Below the pieces are notes generated by a model. It was not told the origin of the DNA, did no database searches, and saw only the letters and a program-made list of their open reading frames with translations. Both the position numbers and the translations under genes were made by a program. Positions 8,413 to 15,094 of a DNA stretch of 55,143 bases are shown here, one piece after another (positions within the stretch are counted from its first letter, which is position 1; each line of letters begins with the position of its first letter). The DNA lies in NCBI GenBank assembly GCA_009779265.1, contig WREP01000014.1, positions 1 through 55,143 of the forward strand, read 5' to 3'. The stretch comes from Betaproteobacteria bacterium (GTDB taxonomy: Bacteria; Pseudomonadota; Gammaproteobacteria; Burkholderiales; Rhodocyclaceae).

Positions 8413-8476
8413 GGGTTTTATGGCGTCAGCATTCGTGCGATTGCCCTGAGCGCGCCGGACTGCTATCGCGCTCGGG

Positions 8477-8809
8477 TCAGGGCTGTTCTTCGAGTACGCC
8501 GCAGATCAGCACATGGCGTTCGAGCAGGCTGTCGAAGCTCGCCGGAACGATGGCCAGGCGATGCTCGTCCGCTCTCTGGCAATGCCGGTCGACCCAGGAT
8601 GCGGCCGCCTGGCGGGCAGCGGCGAAGCTGTCGAAGAGGGCGGCCAGTCCGGGCGCGCGCACCGGCAGAAAGTCGCCGCTATGGCGGTCGAGCAATTGGT
8701 CGCTGCCGAGCATCTGCACGGCGTAGCCGGTGGCCGGTCGCGGCAGCATGAGATCGTCAATGCTGAAAGGATCGCCGAAAGCGTCGGCGGCGTGGTCGAA
8801 ACGGGGCAT
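8477..8809 (-). CDS. Hypothetical protein, 110 residues
   Basis: An ORF with normal GC-rich codon use, starting at Met-Pro-Arg-Phe (8809). It has a mixed soluble composition, a central LFDSFAAARQAAASWVDRH helix and a C-terminal RHVLICGVLEEQ strand. No signal peptide, membrane segment or metal motif is seen, and I do not recognise a family. It lies 70 bases beyond the fnr stop on the same strand, so cotranscription with fnr is possible. Longer in-frame starts exist but add only a weak extension. Confidence 0.65.
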   Translation of the reverse strand: MPRFDHAADAFGDPFSIDDLMLPRPATGYAVQMLGSDQLLDRHSGDFLPVRAPGLAALFDSFAAARQAAASWVDRHCQRADEHRLAIVPASFDSLLERHVLICGVLEEQP

Positions 8810-8879
8810 GCGGTATTTTAGTGCGCAGCCGCTGGCGCGGAACAACAGCCCGCGCGCCTTGCCGCGCCCGGGCTGCGTT

Positions 8880-9623
8880 TCAGACGCGGTGGCTCATCAT
8901 GGCCTTGAGGCCGTCGACGTCGAGAATGCGAATGTGCTTCTGCTGCACGGCGATGTAGCCTTCGTCGTGGAAGCGCGAAAAGGCGCGCGACACGGTTTCC
9001 AGCTTGAGGCCGAGGTAGGAGCCGATTTCCTCGCGCGTCATGCGCAGGTTGAACTCGGCGTGCGAGAAGCCGCGCGCCGTGAAGCGCTGCGACAGATTGA
9101 GCAGGAAGGTGGCCAGGCGCTCCTCGGCGCGCATCGTGCCGAGCAGCATCATGACGCCGTGGTCGCGGACGATCTCGCGGCTCATCACCTTGTGGAAATG
9201 GTGTTGCAGCGTGTGGATTTCGCGCGATAGCTGTTCCAGCCGGTTGAAGGGGATCGAGCAAACCTCGCTGTCCTCAAGGGCGATGGCGTTGCAGGTATGG
9301 TATTCGGTGCTGATGCCGTCGAGGCCGAGCAGTTCGCCGGCCATCTGGAAGCCGGTGACCTGCTCGCGGCCGTCCTCAAGCAGCACGTCGGTCTTGAAGA
9401 AACCGCTGCGGATGGCGTAAATGGCGTCGAAGGGTTCGCTGACGCGGTACAGGTGGTCGCCGCGCTTGATCCGGCGGCGGGTCGAGACGAGATCGTCCAG
9501 GCGTTCCAGTTCCTCAAGGCTGAGGCCGTAAGGCAGGCACAGTTCGCGCAGATTGCAGCCGGAACACGCGGTCTTAATGACCGATAGCGTAATATCCTGA
9601 TTCAACGGAAGTATTCGTGCCAT
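8880..9623 (-). CDS. fnr: FNR-type oxygen-sensing transcriptional regulator (Crp/Fnr family)
   Basis: This 247-residue regulator senses oxygen through a [4Fe-4S] cluster and activates anaerobic genes. The N-terminal ligands are C20, C23 and C29 (CSGCNLRELC) with a fourth Cys at 111, matching the E. coli Fnr arrangement. A cyclic-nucleotide-like beta-roll and a C-terminal helix-turn-helix (about 190-235) follow, with recognition helix ETVSRAFSRFH carrying the FNR-type E..SR. The ATG at 9623 is preferred over TTG at 9629. It is divergent from hemN and shares an FNR box 18 bases before its own start, so autoregulation is likely. Confidence 0.95.
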   Translation of the reverse strand: MARILPLNQDITLSVIKTACSGCNLRELCLPYGLSLEELERLDDLVSTRRRIKRGDHLYRVSEPFDAIYAIRSGFFKTDVLLEDGREQVTGFQMAGELLGLDGISTEYHTCNAIALEDSEVCSIPFNRLEQLSREIHTLQHHFHKVMSREIVRDHGVMMLLGTMRAEERLATFLLNLSQRFTARGFSHAEFNLRMTREEIGSYLGLKLETVSRAFSRFHDEGYIAVQQKHIRILDVDGLKAMMSHRV

Positions 9624-9640
9624 TGGCAACCCGTTTCGGA

Positions 9641-9654
9641 TTGATCCAAGTCAA
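9641..9654 (+). promoter_or_regulatory. FNR box shared by fnr and hemN
   Basis: TTGATCCAAGTCAA matches TTGAT-N4-ATCAA at 9 of 10 defined bases. Its centre (9647.5) lies exactly 41.5 bases before the start site predicted from the CATAAT -10 element at 9677-9682. This is the class II activator geometry for hemN. For fnr it sits close to the start codon, consistent with autorepression. Confidence 0.8.
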
Positions 9655-9676
9655 CCGTAAAATCGCACCGCCCAAA

Positions 9677-9682
9677 CATAAT
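9677..9682 (+). promoter_or_regulatory. -10 element of the hemN promoter
   Basis: CATAAT matches 5 of 6 bases of TATAAT. The predicted start is about 9689, leaving a 22-base leader before the hemN ATG. The FNR box replaces a recognisable -35 element. Confidence 0.6.
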
Positions 9683-9710
9683 CCCCGTGTCTCTCCAAGT
9701 GGTATTCGAA

Positions 9711-11111
9711 ATGAATTTTTCTACCGAGAATCTCGTCTTTGATCCTCAGGTCATCCGCCGTTTCGATGTTAACGGCCCCCGCTACACTTCCTATCCGACC
9801 GCCGATCGTTTCGTCGAGGCTTTCGATGCAGAAGCAGCCAGGCTATGGCTTGGCAAACGCAACATCGGCGGCATCAGCCGACCGCTGTCATTATACTTCC
9901 ACATCCCATTCTGTAACACCATCTGCTATTACTGCGCCTGCAACAAGATTATCACCAAGGATCACGGGCGCAGCGCCAAGTACCTGAAATATCTCGGTAA
10001 AGAACTGGCCTTGCAGAGCGCCGCCCTAGAAGGGGGCGACGGCAAGCAGGAGGTGATCCAGTTGCACTGGGGCGGCGGCACGCCGACCTTCCTGTCGCAC
10101 GCCGAGATGCGCCAGTTGATGGCCGAGACGCAAAAGCACTTCAAGCTGCTCGACGGCGGCGAATACTCCATCGAAGTCGATCCGCGCAAGGTCGACGCCG
10201 CGACCGTGGCCTTGCTCGGCGAACTGGGCTTCAACCGCATGAGCATCGGCGTCCAGGATTTCGACGAGCGCGTGCAGGTGGCGATCAACCGCATCCAGAG
10301 CGAGGCGGAAACAGTCGACGTGATCGCGGCGGCGCGCGCCAACGGCTTCAAGTCGATTTCTGTCGACCTGATCTACGGCCTGCCGCACCAGACGGTAATG
10401 AGCTTCAACCGCACCCTGGAGCGGGTGCTGGCGATGGGGCCGGATCGCCTGTCGATCTACAACTACGCCCACATGCCGGGCCTGTTCAAGCCGCAGCGCC
10501 GCATCGTCGAGGACGACCTGCCGTCGGCCGATACCAAACTGCAAATCCTGGCCTTGGCGATCAAAAAGCTGACCGAAGCCGGCTATGTGTTCATCGGCAT
10601 GGACCATTTCGCCAAGCCGGACGACGAACTCGCCGTGGCCCAGCGCCAGGGGCGTCTGCACCGCAATTTTCAGGGCTATTCGACCTATGCCGACTGCGAC
10701 ATGCTGTCCTTCGGCATTTCGTCCATCAGCAAGGTCGGGCCGACCTACAGCCAGAATGTCAAGACCCTGGACGAGTACTACGATCGCCTCGACAACCGCC
10801 TGCTGCCGGTATTCCGCGGCCTCGAACTGTGCGCCGACGACATCCTGCGCCGCGCCATTATCCAGGCGCTGATGTGCCATTTCGAACTGTCCATCGAAAG
10901 TATCGAAAGCGCGCACCTGATCGACTTTCACAAATACTTCGCCGTCGAATTGGCGGACATGAAGGAAATGGAACAGGCCGGCCTGCTCAAGATCGACCGC
11001 GACTGGATCACCGTCCTCCCGCCAGGCCGCATGCTGGTGCGCGTGATTTCAATGGTCTTCGACCGCTACCTGCGCGCCGACCGGCGCACGCGGTATTCGA
11101 AGGTTATTTGA
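9711..11111 (+). CDS. hemN: Oxygen-independent coproporphyrinogen III oxidase
   Basis: HemN is a radical SAM enzyme that decarboxylates coproporphyrinogen III to protoporphyrinogen IX when oxygen is absent. The 466-residue protein has the cluster motif CNTICYYCAC (C68, C72, C75, plus the conserved C77), the SAM-binding GGGTPTFL and the N-terminal RYTSYPTADRF of true HemN rather than HemW. The ATG at 9711 gives this standard N-terminus; a GTG at 9687 is in frame but lies on the predicted start site. It is divergent from fnr and probably FNR-activated. An 8-bp hairpin (11122-11155) after the stop lacks a T run. Confidence 0.95.
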   Translation: MNFSTENLVFDPQVIRRFDVNGPRYTSYPTADRFVEAFDAEAARLWLGKRNIGGISRPLSLYFHIPFCNTICYYCACNKIITKDHGRSAKYLKYLGKELALQSAALEGGDGKQEVIQLHWGGGTPTFLSHAEMRQLMAETQKHFKLLDGGEYSIEVDPRKVDAATVALLGELGFNRMSIGVQDFDERVQVAINRIQSEAETVDVIAAARANGFKSISVDLIYGLPHQTVMSFNRTLERVLAMGPDRLSIYNYAHMPGLFKPQRRIVEDDLPSADTKLQILALAIKKLTEAGYVFIGMDHFAKPDDELAVAQRQGRLHRNFQGYSTYADCDMLSFGISSISKVGPTYSQNVKTLDEYYDRLDNRLLPVFRGLELCADDILRRAIIQALMCHFELSIESIESAHLIDFHKYFAVELADMKEMEQAGLLKIDRDWITVLPPGRMLVRVISMVFDRYLRADRRTRYSKVI

Positions 11112-11173
11112 ATCTGAAAACGGCGGTTGGCGATATATTCATTTTCGCAACCGCCATATAAGAGCACAGGGTC

Positions 11174-11257
11174 GTAGGCTGGGATGAAGCGCAGCGTAAT
11201 CCCAGCAATTTCGTTTTGCTTACAATGCTGGGTTTCGCTTCGCTCTACCCAGCCTAC
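11174..11257. repeat. Palindromic dispersed repeat, family A copy 1
   Basis: An 84-base element bounded by GTAGGCTGGG and CCCAGCCTAC, with inner GCGCAGCG.AATCCCAGCA and TGCTGGGTTTCGC blocks. It is nearly identical to copies at 12054-12136 and 14139-14221, all in the same orientation. It ends 24 bases before the next gene's ATG. Confidence 0.92.
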
Positions 11258-11281
11258 GCGGGCTTCTTCCAAGGAATTTTC

Positions 11282-12031
11282 ATGGCTATTGACTACGTAC
11301 TCAAATTCCCCTGCCCGGTACGCAAGAACATGCCGGAAGAGAAGCTTATCACTCTCGTCGGATACATGAACATGGCAGAATTTGCGGTTGAGAAAATACG
11401 TGAATCCAATCCCGCTCTTTCCAAGGAAGACATTCTTGGTTGCGAGGTACACGCGAGCCAAAAGAGGCCGGACGGGACGGTGACACAGGTTCCTATGACC
11501 GTGAGGCAACTCATGGAACTGGTTCATCCGCTCGATCCGTACCGAGGAATTTGTCCACCGTGCCGAGCGAACATTTCGGACGGTTCCTTCGGCTGCATTG
11601 CCAAAATCAATTACCCGATTCGCAAAGAGTCCGAGGAATGGCTTTTGTCCCGGCTGCTGGGTGATGTGAATAATCCGAATCTCTTGAAGCTTTTCCGGTT
11701 TCTGACAGAAATGAAAATTGATGGTCGCCCAGTCGATGCGTTGAGGTCAAGGTCAAAGATGTTCGAGTTGAAGGAGCCTGTCGTGCGGCGCTGGAAAACC
11801 GCGCCCGGCCAGGAAAATTTGGTGACATCAAGCCAGATCATCCACATGCTTGCATTTTTCGATGAGGAGATTAGGCCGCAGTTGGCCGGGCTGTATACAA
11901 ATCTGCTTGGGCTGACTTCAGTGCTGTCCGACCCGCATCCACCCTCAAGCAATATTGAGCAGTTCAAGACATTGATGTGCGCAATTGTCATGTCCGAACG
12001 GCTGAATGCTGGAATTGGTATTGAGGTTTAA
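11282..12031 (+). CDS. Conserved-looking Cys-motif protein of unknown function
   Basis: This is a 249-residue soluble protein. The ATG at 11282 is set by AAGGA seven bases upstream; longer frames run back into the repeat element. Near the centre it has CPPCRANISDGSFGC followed by INYPIRKESEEWLLSRL. That pattern (CxxC.AN....FGC....INYPI....E.WL..R) resembles, from memory, an uncharacterised family seen in other bacteria; I know no function. The cysteines suggest a metal or redox site. It is flanked by two direct copies of repeat family A, which frame the gene like a cassette. Codon use is less GC-biased than the core genes. Confidence 0.75.
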   Translation: MAIDYVLKFPCPVRKNMPEEKLITLVGYMNMAEFAVEKIRESNPALSKEDILGCEVHASQKRPDGTVTQVPMTVRQLMELVHPLDPYRGICPPCRANISDGSFGCIAKINYPIRKESEEWLLSRLLGDVNNPNLLKLFRFLTEMKIDGRPVDALRSRSKMFELKEPVVRRWKTAPGQENLVTSSQIIHMLAFFDEEIRPQLAGLYTNLLGLTSVLSDPHPPSSNIEQFKTLMCAIVMSERLNAGIGIEV

Positions 12032-12053
12032 GGGCAACCAGGGCCGTAGGGCC

Positions 12054-12136
12054 GTAGGCTGGGATGAAGCGTAGCGCAATCCCAGCAATTTCGTATGCTT
12101 GCAATGCTGGGTTTCGCTTCGCTCTACCCAGCCTAC
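12054..12136. repeat. Palindromic dispersed repeat, family A copy 2
   Basis: An 83-base copy, differing from copy 1 at only a few inner positions and in the same orientation. It starts 23 bases after the stop of the preceding gene. Confidence 0.92.
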
Positions 12137-12171
12137 GCGGGCTATTTTTATTCACCTTGTTGGTACTCAAA

Positions 12172-13068
12172 ATGGAAGCGCTTGGATGGCTAATTTACGG
12201 CCTGTTCTTGGTAGGGCCATATATTGCAGTTGCCCTATTGTTTGTTTTTTCTTTTGTAGCAATCTCTAAGATTGCATTTCGCGTAAACAAAAAAATTGGT
12301 ATTGGAGTAACTGTAGTACTCACTTTTTGCGCCACTTTGGCACTTTATAGATTTTCGTTAGCCCCAATAATGACATTCAATGCAGCATGCGATTCTGGTA
12401 TCGGGGAAAAAGTCTACAAAAATGTTCGCGCTCACTCTTATGTGCTGAATTATGGCGAAAGTTATAAGGGCGGATATATTAACAACACAGATGCCACCTT
12501 TGAAGACGCCATCTTGAATGTTGCCAATAAAAAAATACAGTTCGTTGAGTTGCAGGATCTTTCCGATCTTAACTATGCCTACGCATCACATGCTTCTCGG
12601 CTTTTAAATTTTAGAGTCAAGTCAGCTAAATTAGGATACTTTAGATTATCAGTCGGCCATATTGGAGACCCAAGCTGCGCTTGGCTTATGCCAGAGGATG
12701 TCAAGCCCCTTGCTTACCATATCTATATTTCTTACGGCATTGACCATGAGTTAAACTTGTTATTAAAAAGTGGCGACAAATCCAAAGAATGCATTTCAGT
12801 AAATTATGTTGAGCGCCCTTCTGCAGGCTACGCTATTGATATTTCAATCGCACAACCAATCAATAATAATGTAGTTAAACACCAAGTACAAGCCATAGAT
12901 AGAAACGCTAACAGTGAACTAATTGGCGAGGTTACTGCATACGAATACAAAACTAGTAGCGTTTATGCATCCGTTGCCTTTTGGATGCTTAATAATAAAC
13001 GTCACTCAAGGTGCCCTATGAACCCTCTTGAGGGAAGAATTGTACGTTCAATGCTCAATATCGGCTGA
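12172..13068 (+). CDS. AT-rich hypothetical membrane protein
   Basis: A 298-residue protein with two N-terminal membrane helices (about 5-32 and 45-65) and a large, probably extracytoplasmic, soluble domain. The ATG at 12172 opens the first helix; the longer frame upstream is translated repeat sequence. I recognise no domain. Base composition and codon use are clearly more AT-rich than the surroundings, suggesting recent transfer. It follows repeat A2 by 35 bases and lacks a good Shine-Dalgarno. Position between repeats and a toxin-antitoxin pair suggests an accessory locus. Confidence 0.65.
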   Translation: MEALGWLIYGLFLVGPYIAVALLFVFSFVAISKIAFRVNKKIGIGVTVVLTFCATLALYRFSLAPIMTFNAACDSGIGEKVYKNVRAHSYVLNYGESYKGGYINNTDATFEDAILNVANKKIQFVELQDLSDLNYAYASHASRLLNFRVKSAKLGYFRLSVGHIGDPSCAWLMPEDVKPLAYHIYISYGIDHELNLLLKSGDKSKECISVNYVERPSAGYAIDISIAQPINNNVVKHQVQAIDRNANSELIGEVTAYEYKTSSVYASVAFWMLNNKRHSRCPMNPLEGRIVRSMLNIG

Positions 13069-13176
13069 AAATACTAACCTTTTCGTTTGTAATGTGGTGG
13101 CGAAACCAAGGCCCTTGGCGGGTTTCAATGTCAAGTCAGTGACAGAACTGACGATAAGCCAGCGTACCCCGGATTT

Positions 13177-13307
13177 GTAGGCTGGGCGAGGTCGAAGGCC
13201 GCTGCCCGGCGGTCAAGACCCTCTGACGCGAAGCGTCACTGTCTTGCGATGCTTCGCAGCGGCCTGTTGGATTGTCGGGCTGCGCCTGCGCGGCTTGCCC
13301 AACCTAC
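13177..13307. repeat. Palindromic dispersed repeat, family B copy 1
   Basis: A 131-base element ending in GTAGGCTGGGC and GCCCAACCTAC inverted ends, with inner GAGGTCGAAGGCCGCTGCCC. Related ends occur at 14317-14356 and 54466. It fills most of the 295-base gap before mqsR. Confidence 0.75.
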
Positions 13308-13328
13308 CGCGCCGCCCAAAAACTTCCC

Positions 13329-13357
13329 TTGACCGAGTTTCATGGATTCCATAAGAT
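13329..13357 (+). promoter_or_regulatory. mqsRA promoter with palindromic spacer
   Basis: TTGACC (13329-13334) and TAAGAT (13352-13357) are separated by exactly 17 bases. The spacer carries ATGGA-T-TCCAT (13342-13352), a likely antitoxin operator. The predicted start (about 13364) coincides with the mqsR ATG. Confidence 0.65.
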
Positions 13358-13363
13358 CAGTAC

Positions 13364-13669
13364 ATGGAAAAGAGCATCGCCCACTACTCGCTCGACGCTA
13401 TCAAAGCCGAAGTGACGAAGCGCGGCGCGACATGTTTCACTCACGCCGCCAAGAAGGGCATTGCCCTGCTGGATATGGACGAAGACGAAGCGTTGTCCGT
13501 GGTGCTTGGTCTGGAACGCCGGATGCTGTTCAAATCCATGACAACCCACACCGATCATCGGATATGGCAGGACGTGTATTGCGCTCCCTGCCCGAATGGC
13601 CGGATGGTCTATATCAAGCTCACCCTGCGCGGCGATGGCGCGGTGGTGATCCAGTTCAAGGAGCGATGA
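13364..13669 (+). CDS. mqsR: MqsR-family mRNA interferase toxin
   Basis: MqsR is a RelE-fold endoribonuclease that cleaves mRNA (mainly at GCU in E. coli). The 101-residue protein is of normal length. It carries the family segments FYKSMTT-like LFKSMTTHTDHRIWQDVY and a C-terminal VVIQFKER matching the family's IVSFKEK ending. There is no Shine-Dalgarno; the predicted transcription start falls on the ATG, so the message looks leaderless. The antitoxin gene follows after one base. Toxin-first order is typical of mqsRA. Confidence 0.93.
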   Translation: MEKSIAHYSLDAIKAEVTKRGATCFTHAAKKGIALLDMDEDEALSVVLGLERRMLFKSMTTHTDHRIWQDVYCAPCPNGRMVYIKLTLRGDGAVVIQFKER

Positions 13670-13670
13670 A

Positions 13671-14087
13671 ATGAGCGACCGGTTTTGTCTGCAATGCGAC
13701 GATGGCACCCTGCTGCAATACGGCACACGCAATGTCTCCGGCGAAGTGAATGGCGAGCCTTATGCCGTCGAAAACATCACGGGTTGGCACTGCCCGGTTT
13801 GCGACGAGGTTGAATTCACCGCCAGCGATGAAGTTTCTTCCTCGCGCCTCGGCGCGGCGATGCAAGAAGCCGCGCGGTGCGCGAAAGAACGTAATGCCCA
13901 GGCGCTGCGCGCTGTGCGCAAGAAACTGAAACTGTCGCAAGCCGAGGCTGGCCGGTTGTTCGGCGGCGGCGCGTCGGCCTTCAGTGAATACGAGCGCGGC
14001 AAAACGCAGCCGCACAAATCCACCGTGCTACTACTGCGACTTCTGGATAAGCATCCAGAACTGCTGCGCGAACTGCGCGTCGCGTGA
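13671..14087 (+). CDS. mqsA: MqsA-family antitoxin and autorepressor
   Basis: This 138-residue antitoxin neutralises MqsR and represses the operon. An N-terminal zinc site is formed by CLQC (6-9) and CPVC (about 42-45). The C-terminal half is an Xre-type helix-turn-helix (LSQAEAGRLFGGGASAFSEYERGKTQP). Start ATG overlaps nothing: one base separates it from the toxin stop. The last 18 codons and downstream bases (14034-14115) are duplicated at 14230-14311, beyond a repeat element. Confidence 0.93.
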   Translation: MSDRFCLQCDDGTLLQYGTRNVSGEVNGEPYAVENITGWHCPVCDEVEFTASDEVSSSRLGAAMQEAARCAKERNAQALRAVRKKLKLSQAEAGRLFGGGASAFSEYERGKTQPHKSTVLLLRLLDKHPELLRELRVA

Positions 14088-14115
14088 AATAGCGAGCGTA
14101 GCGGCTGTATGTTCC
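14034..14115 (+). repeat. 82-bp direct repeat, copy 1 (mqsA 3' end)
   Basis: This segment spans the last codons of mqsA, its stop and 28 bases beyond. It recurs at 14230-14311 with four substitutions in 82 bases. Confidence 0.95.
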
Positions 14116-14138
14116 GGGAGCCAGCGTAGCTCAGATTT

Positions 14139-14221
14139 GTAGGCTGGGATGAAGCGCAGCGCAATCCCAGCAATTTCGTTTGCTTGCAATGCTGGGTTTC
14201 GCTTTGCTCTACCCAGCCTAC
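14139..14221. repeat. Palindromic dispersed repeat, family A copy 3
   Basis: An 83-base copy in the same orientation as copies 1 and 2. It lies between the two 82-bp direct repeats. Confidence 0.92.
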
Positions 14222-14229
14222 GCGGGCTG

Positions 14230-14311
14230 CTGCGACTTCTGGACAAGCATCCAGAACTGCTGCGCGAACTGCGCGTCGCATGAAATGGCGAGCGTAGCGG
14301 TTGTATGTTCC
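14230..14311 (+). pseudogene. 82-bp direct repeat, copy 2: duplicated mqsA tail
   Basis: This repeats the final mqsA codons (LLDKHPELLRELRVA) and downstream sequence with four differences. It has no start codon and no promoter, so it is a remnant. The rest of the 338-base gap to 14426 holds repeat A3 and half of a family B end (14317-14356, GTCGGGCTGCG...CAACCTAC). Confidence 0.9.
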
Positions 14312-14425
14312 TGTTGAATTGTCGGGCTGCGCCGCTGCGCCGCTTGCTCAACCTACTGCGCTGAACCCCGCCCAAGACCGCACGGCGCGGGTTAAACTCC
14401 CCGCTTTCCTTGATTCTCTCTTGCC

Positions 14426-15094
14426 ATGCCCGATTCCGGCTATCTGGCTCTGTTCCTGGTTGGTCTGCTTGGCGGCGCGCATTGCGTCGGTATGTGCGGC
14501 GGCATTGTCGGCGCCTTGTCGCTCGGCGGGCCGGGGCGTTGGCGGCTGCATCTGGCTTATAACGGCGGGCGCATCGTCTCGTATGTCGCGGCTGGCGCCG
14601 TGGCGGGGGCGCTGGGGGCGGCCAGTGTTGGTCTTGCCGGGCAGATGCCGGCGCGGCTGGCGCTCTACCTGCTGGCTAACCTCATGCTGGTGGCGCTCGG
14701 CCTTTATCTGCTCGGCGTGACCCGCGCTTTGGCGTTTACCGAGCGGGCCGGTCAGCATCTGTGGCGGCGCGTGCAGCCGTTGAGCAAGCGTTTTTTACCG
14801 GCGCGCACCGTGGCCCAGGCTTTTCCGCTCGGTCTTTTGTGGGGCTGGCTGCCCTGCGGTCTGGTCTATAGCGCCTTGGCGAGCGCGCTGGCGGCGGGTT
14901 CCGCCGGGCGCGGCGCCTTGCTGATGCTGGCTTTCGGGCTGGGTACACTGCCCAATCTGCTGCTCGCCGGGATGCTGCTTTCCCGCCTCAACGAATTCGT
15001 TCGCCGGCCCGTGGTGCGGATTTTTTCCGGCCTGCTGGTTCTCGGTTTCGGCCTGTATGGGTTGTTTGCCCTGCTGCGTTCGGGAATGTCATGA
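14426..15094 (+). CDS. TauE/SafE-type (UreH-like) membrane protein
   Basis: A 222-residue protein with six membrane helices. The [16 protein letters not shown] motif in helix 1 and the second [16 protein letters not shown] motif are typical of the UreH/DsbD-like group annotated as sulfite exporter TauE/SafE family. Members in this context are tied to copper delivery or cytochrome oxidase maturation, an inference supported here by the CopA gene, which starts four bases before this gene ends. The paired Cys residues within membrane helices could bind metal or shuttle thiols. Confidence 0.85.
   Translation: MPDSGYLALFLVGLLGGAHCVGMCGGIVGALSLGGPGRWRLHLAYNGGRIVSYVAAGAVAGALGAASVGLAGQMPARLALYLLANLMLVALGLYLLGVTRALAFTERAGQHLWRRVQPLSKRFLPARTVAQAFPLGLLWGWLPCGLVYSALASALAAGSAGRGALLMLAFGLGTLPNLLLAGMLLSRLNEFVRRPVVRIFSGLLVLGFGLYGLFALLRSGMS

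Noticed and set aside
11122..11155. A hairpin after hemN as an intrinsic terminator
   Set aside because: GGCGGTTG/CAACCGCC pair well, but the sequence after it (ATATAAGAGC) has no T run.
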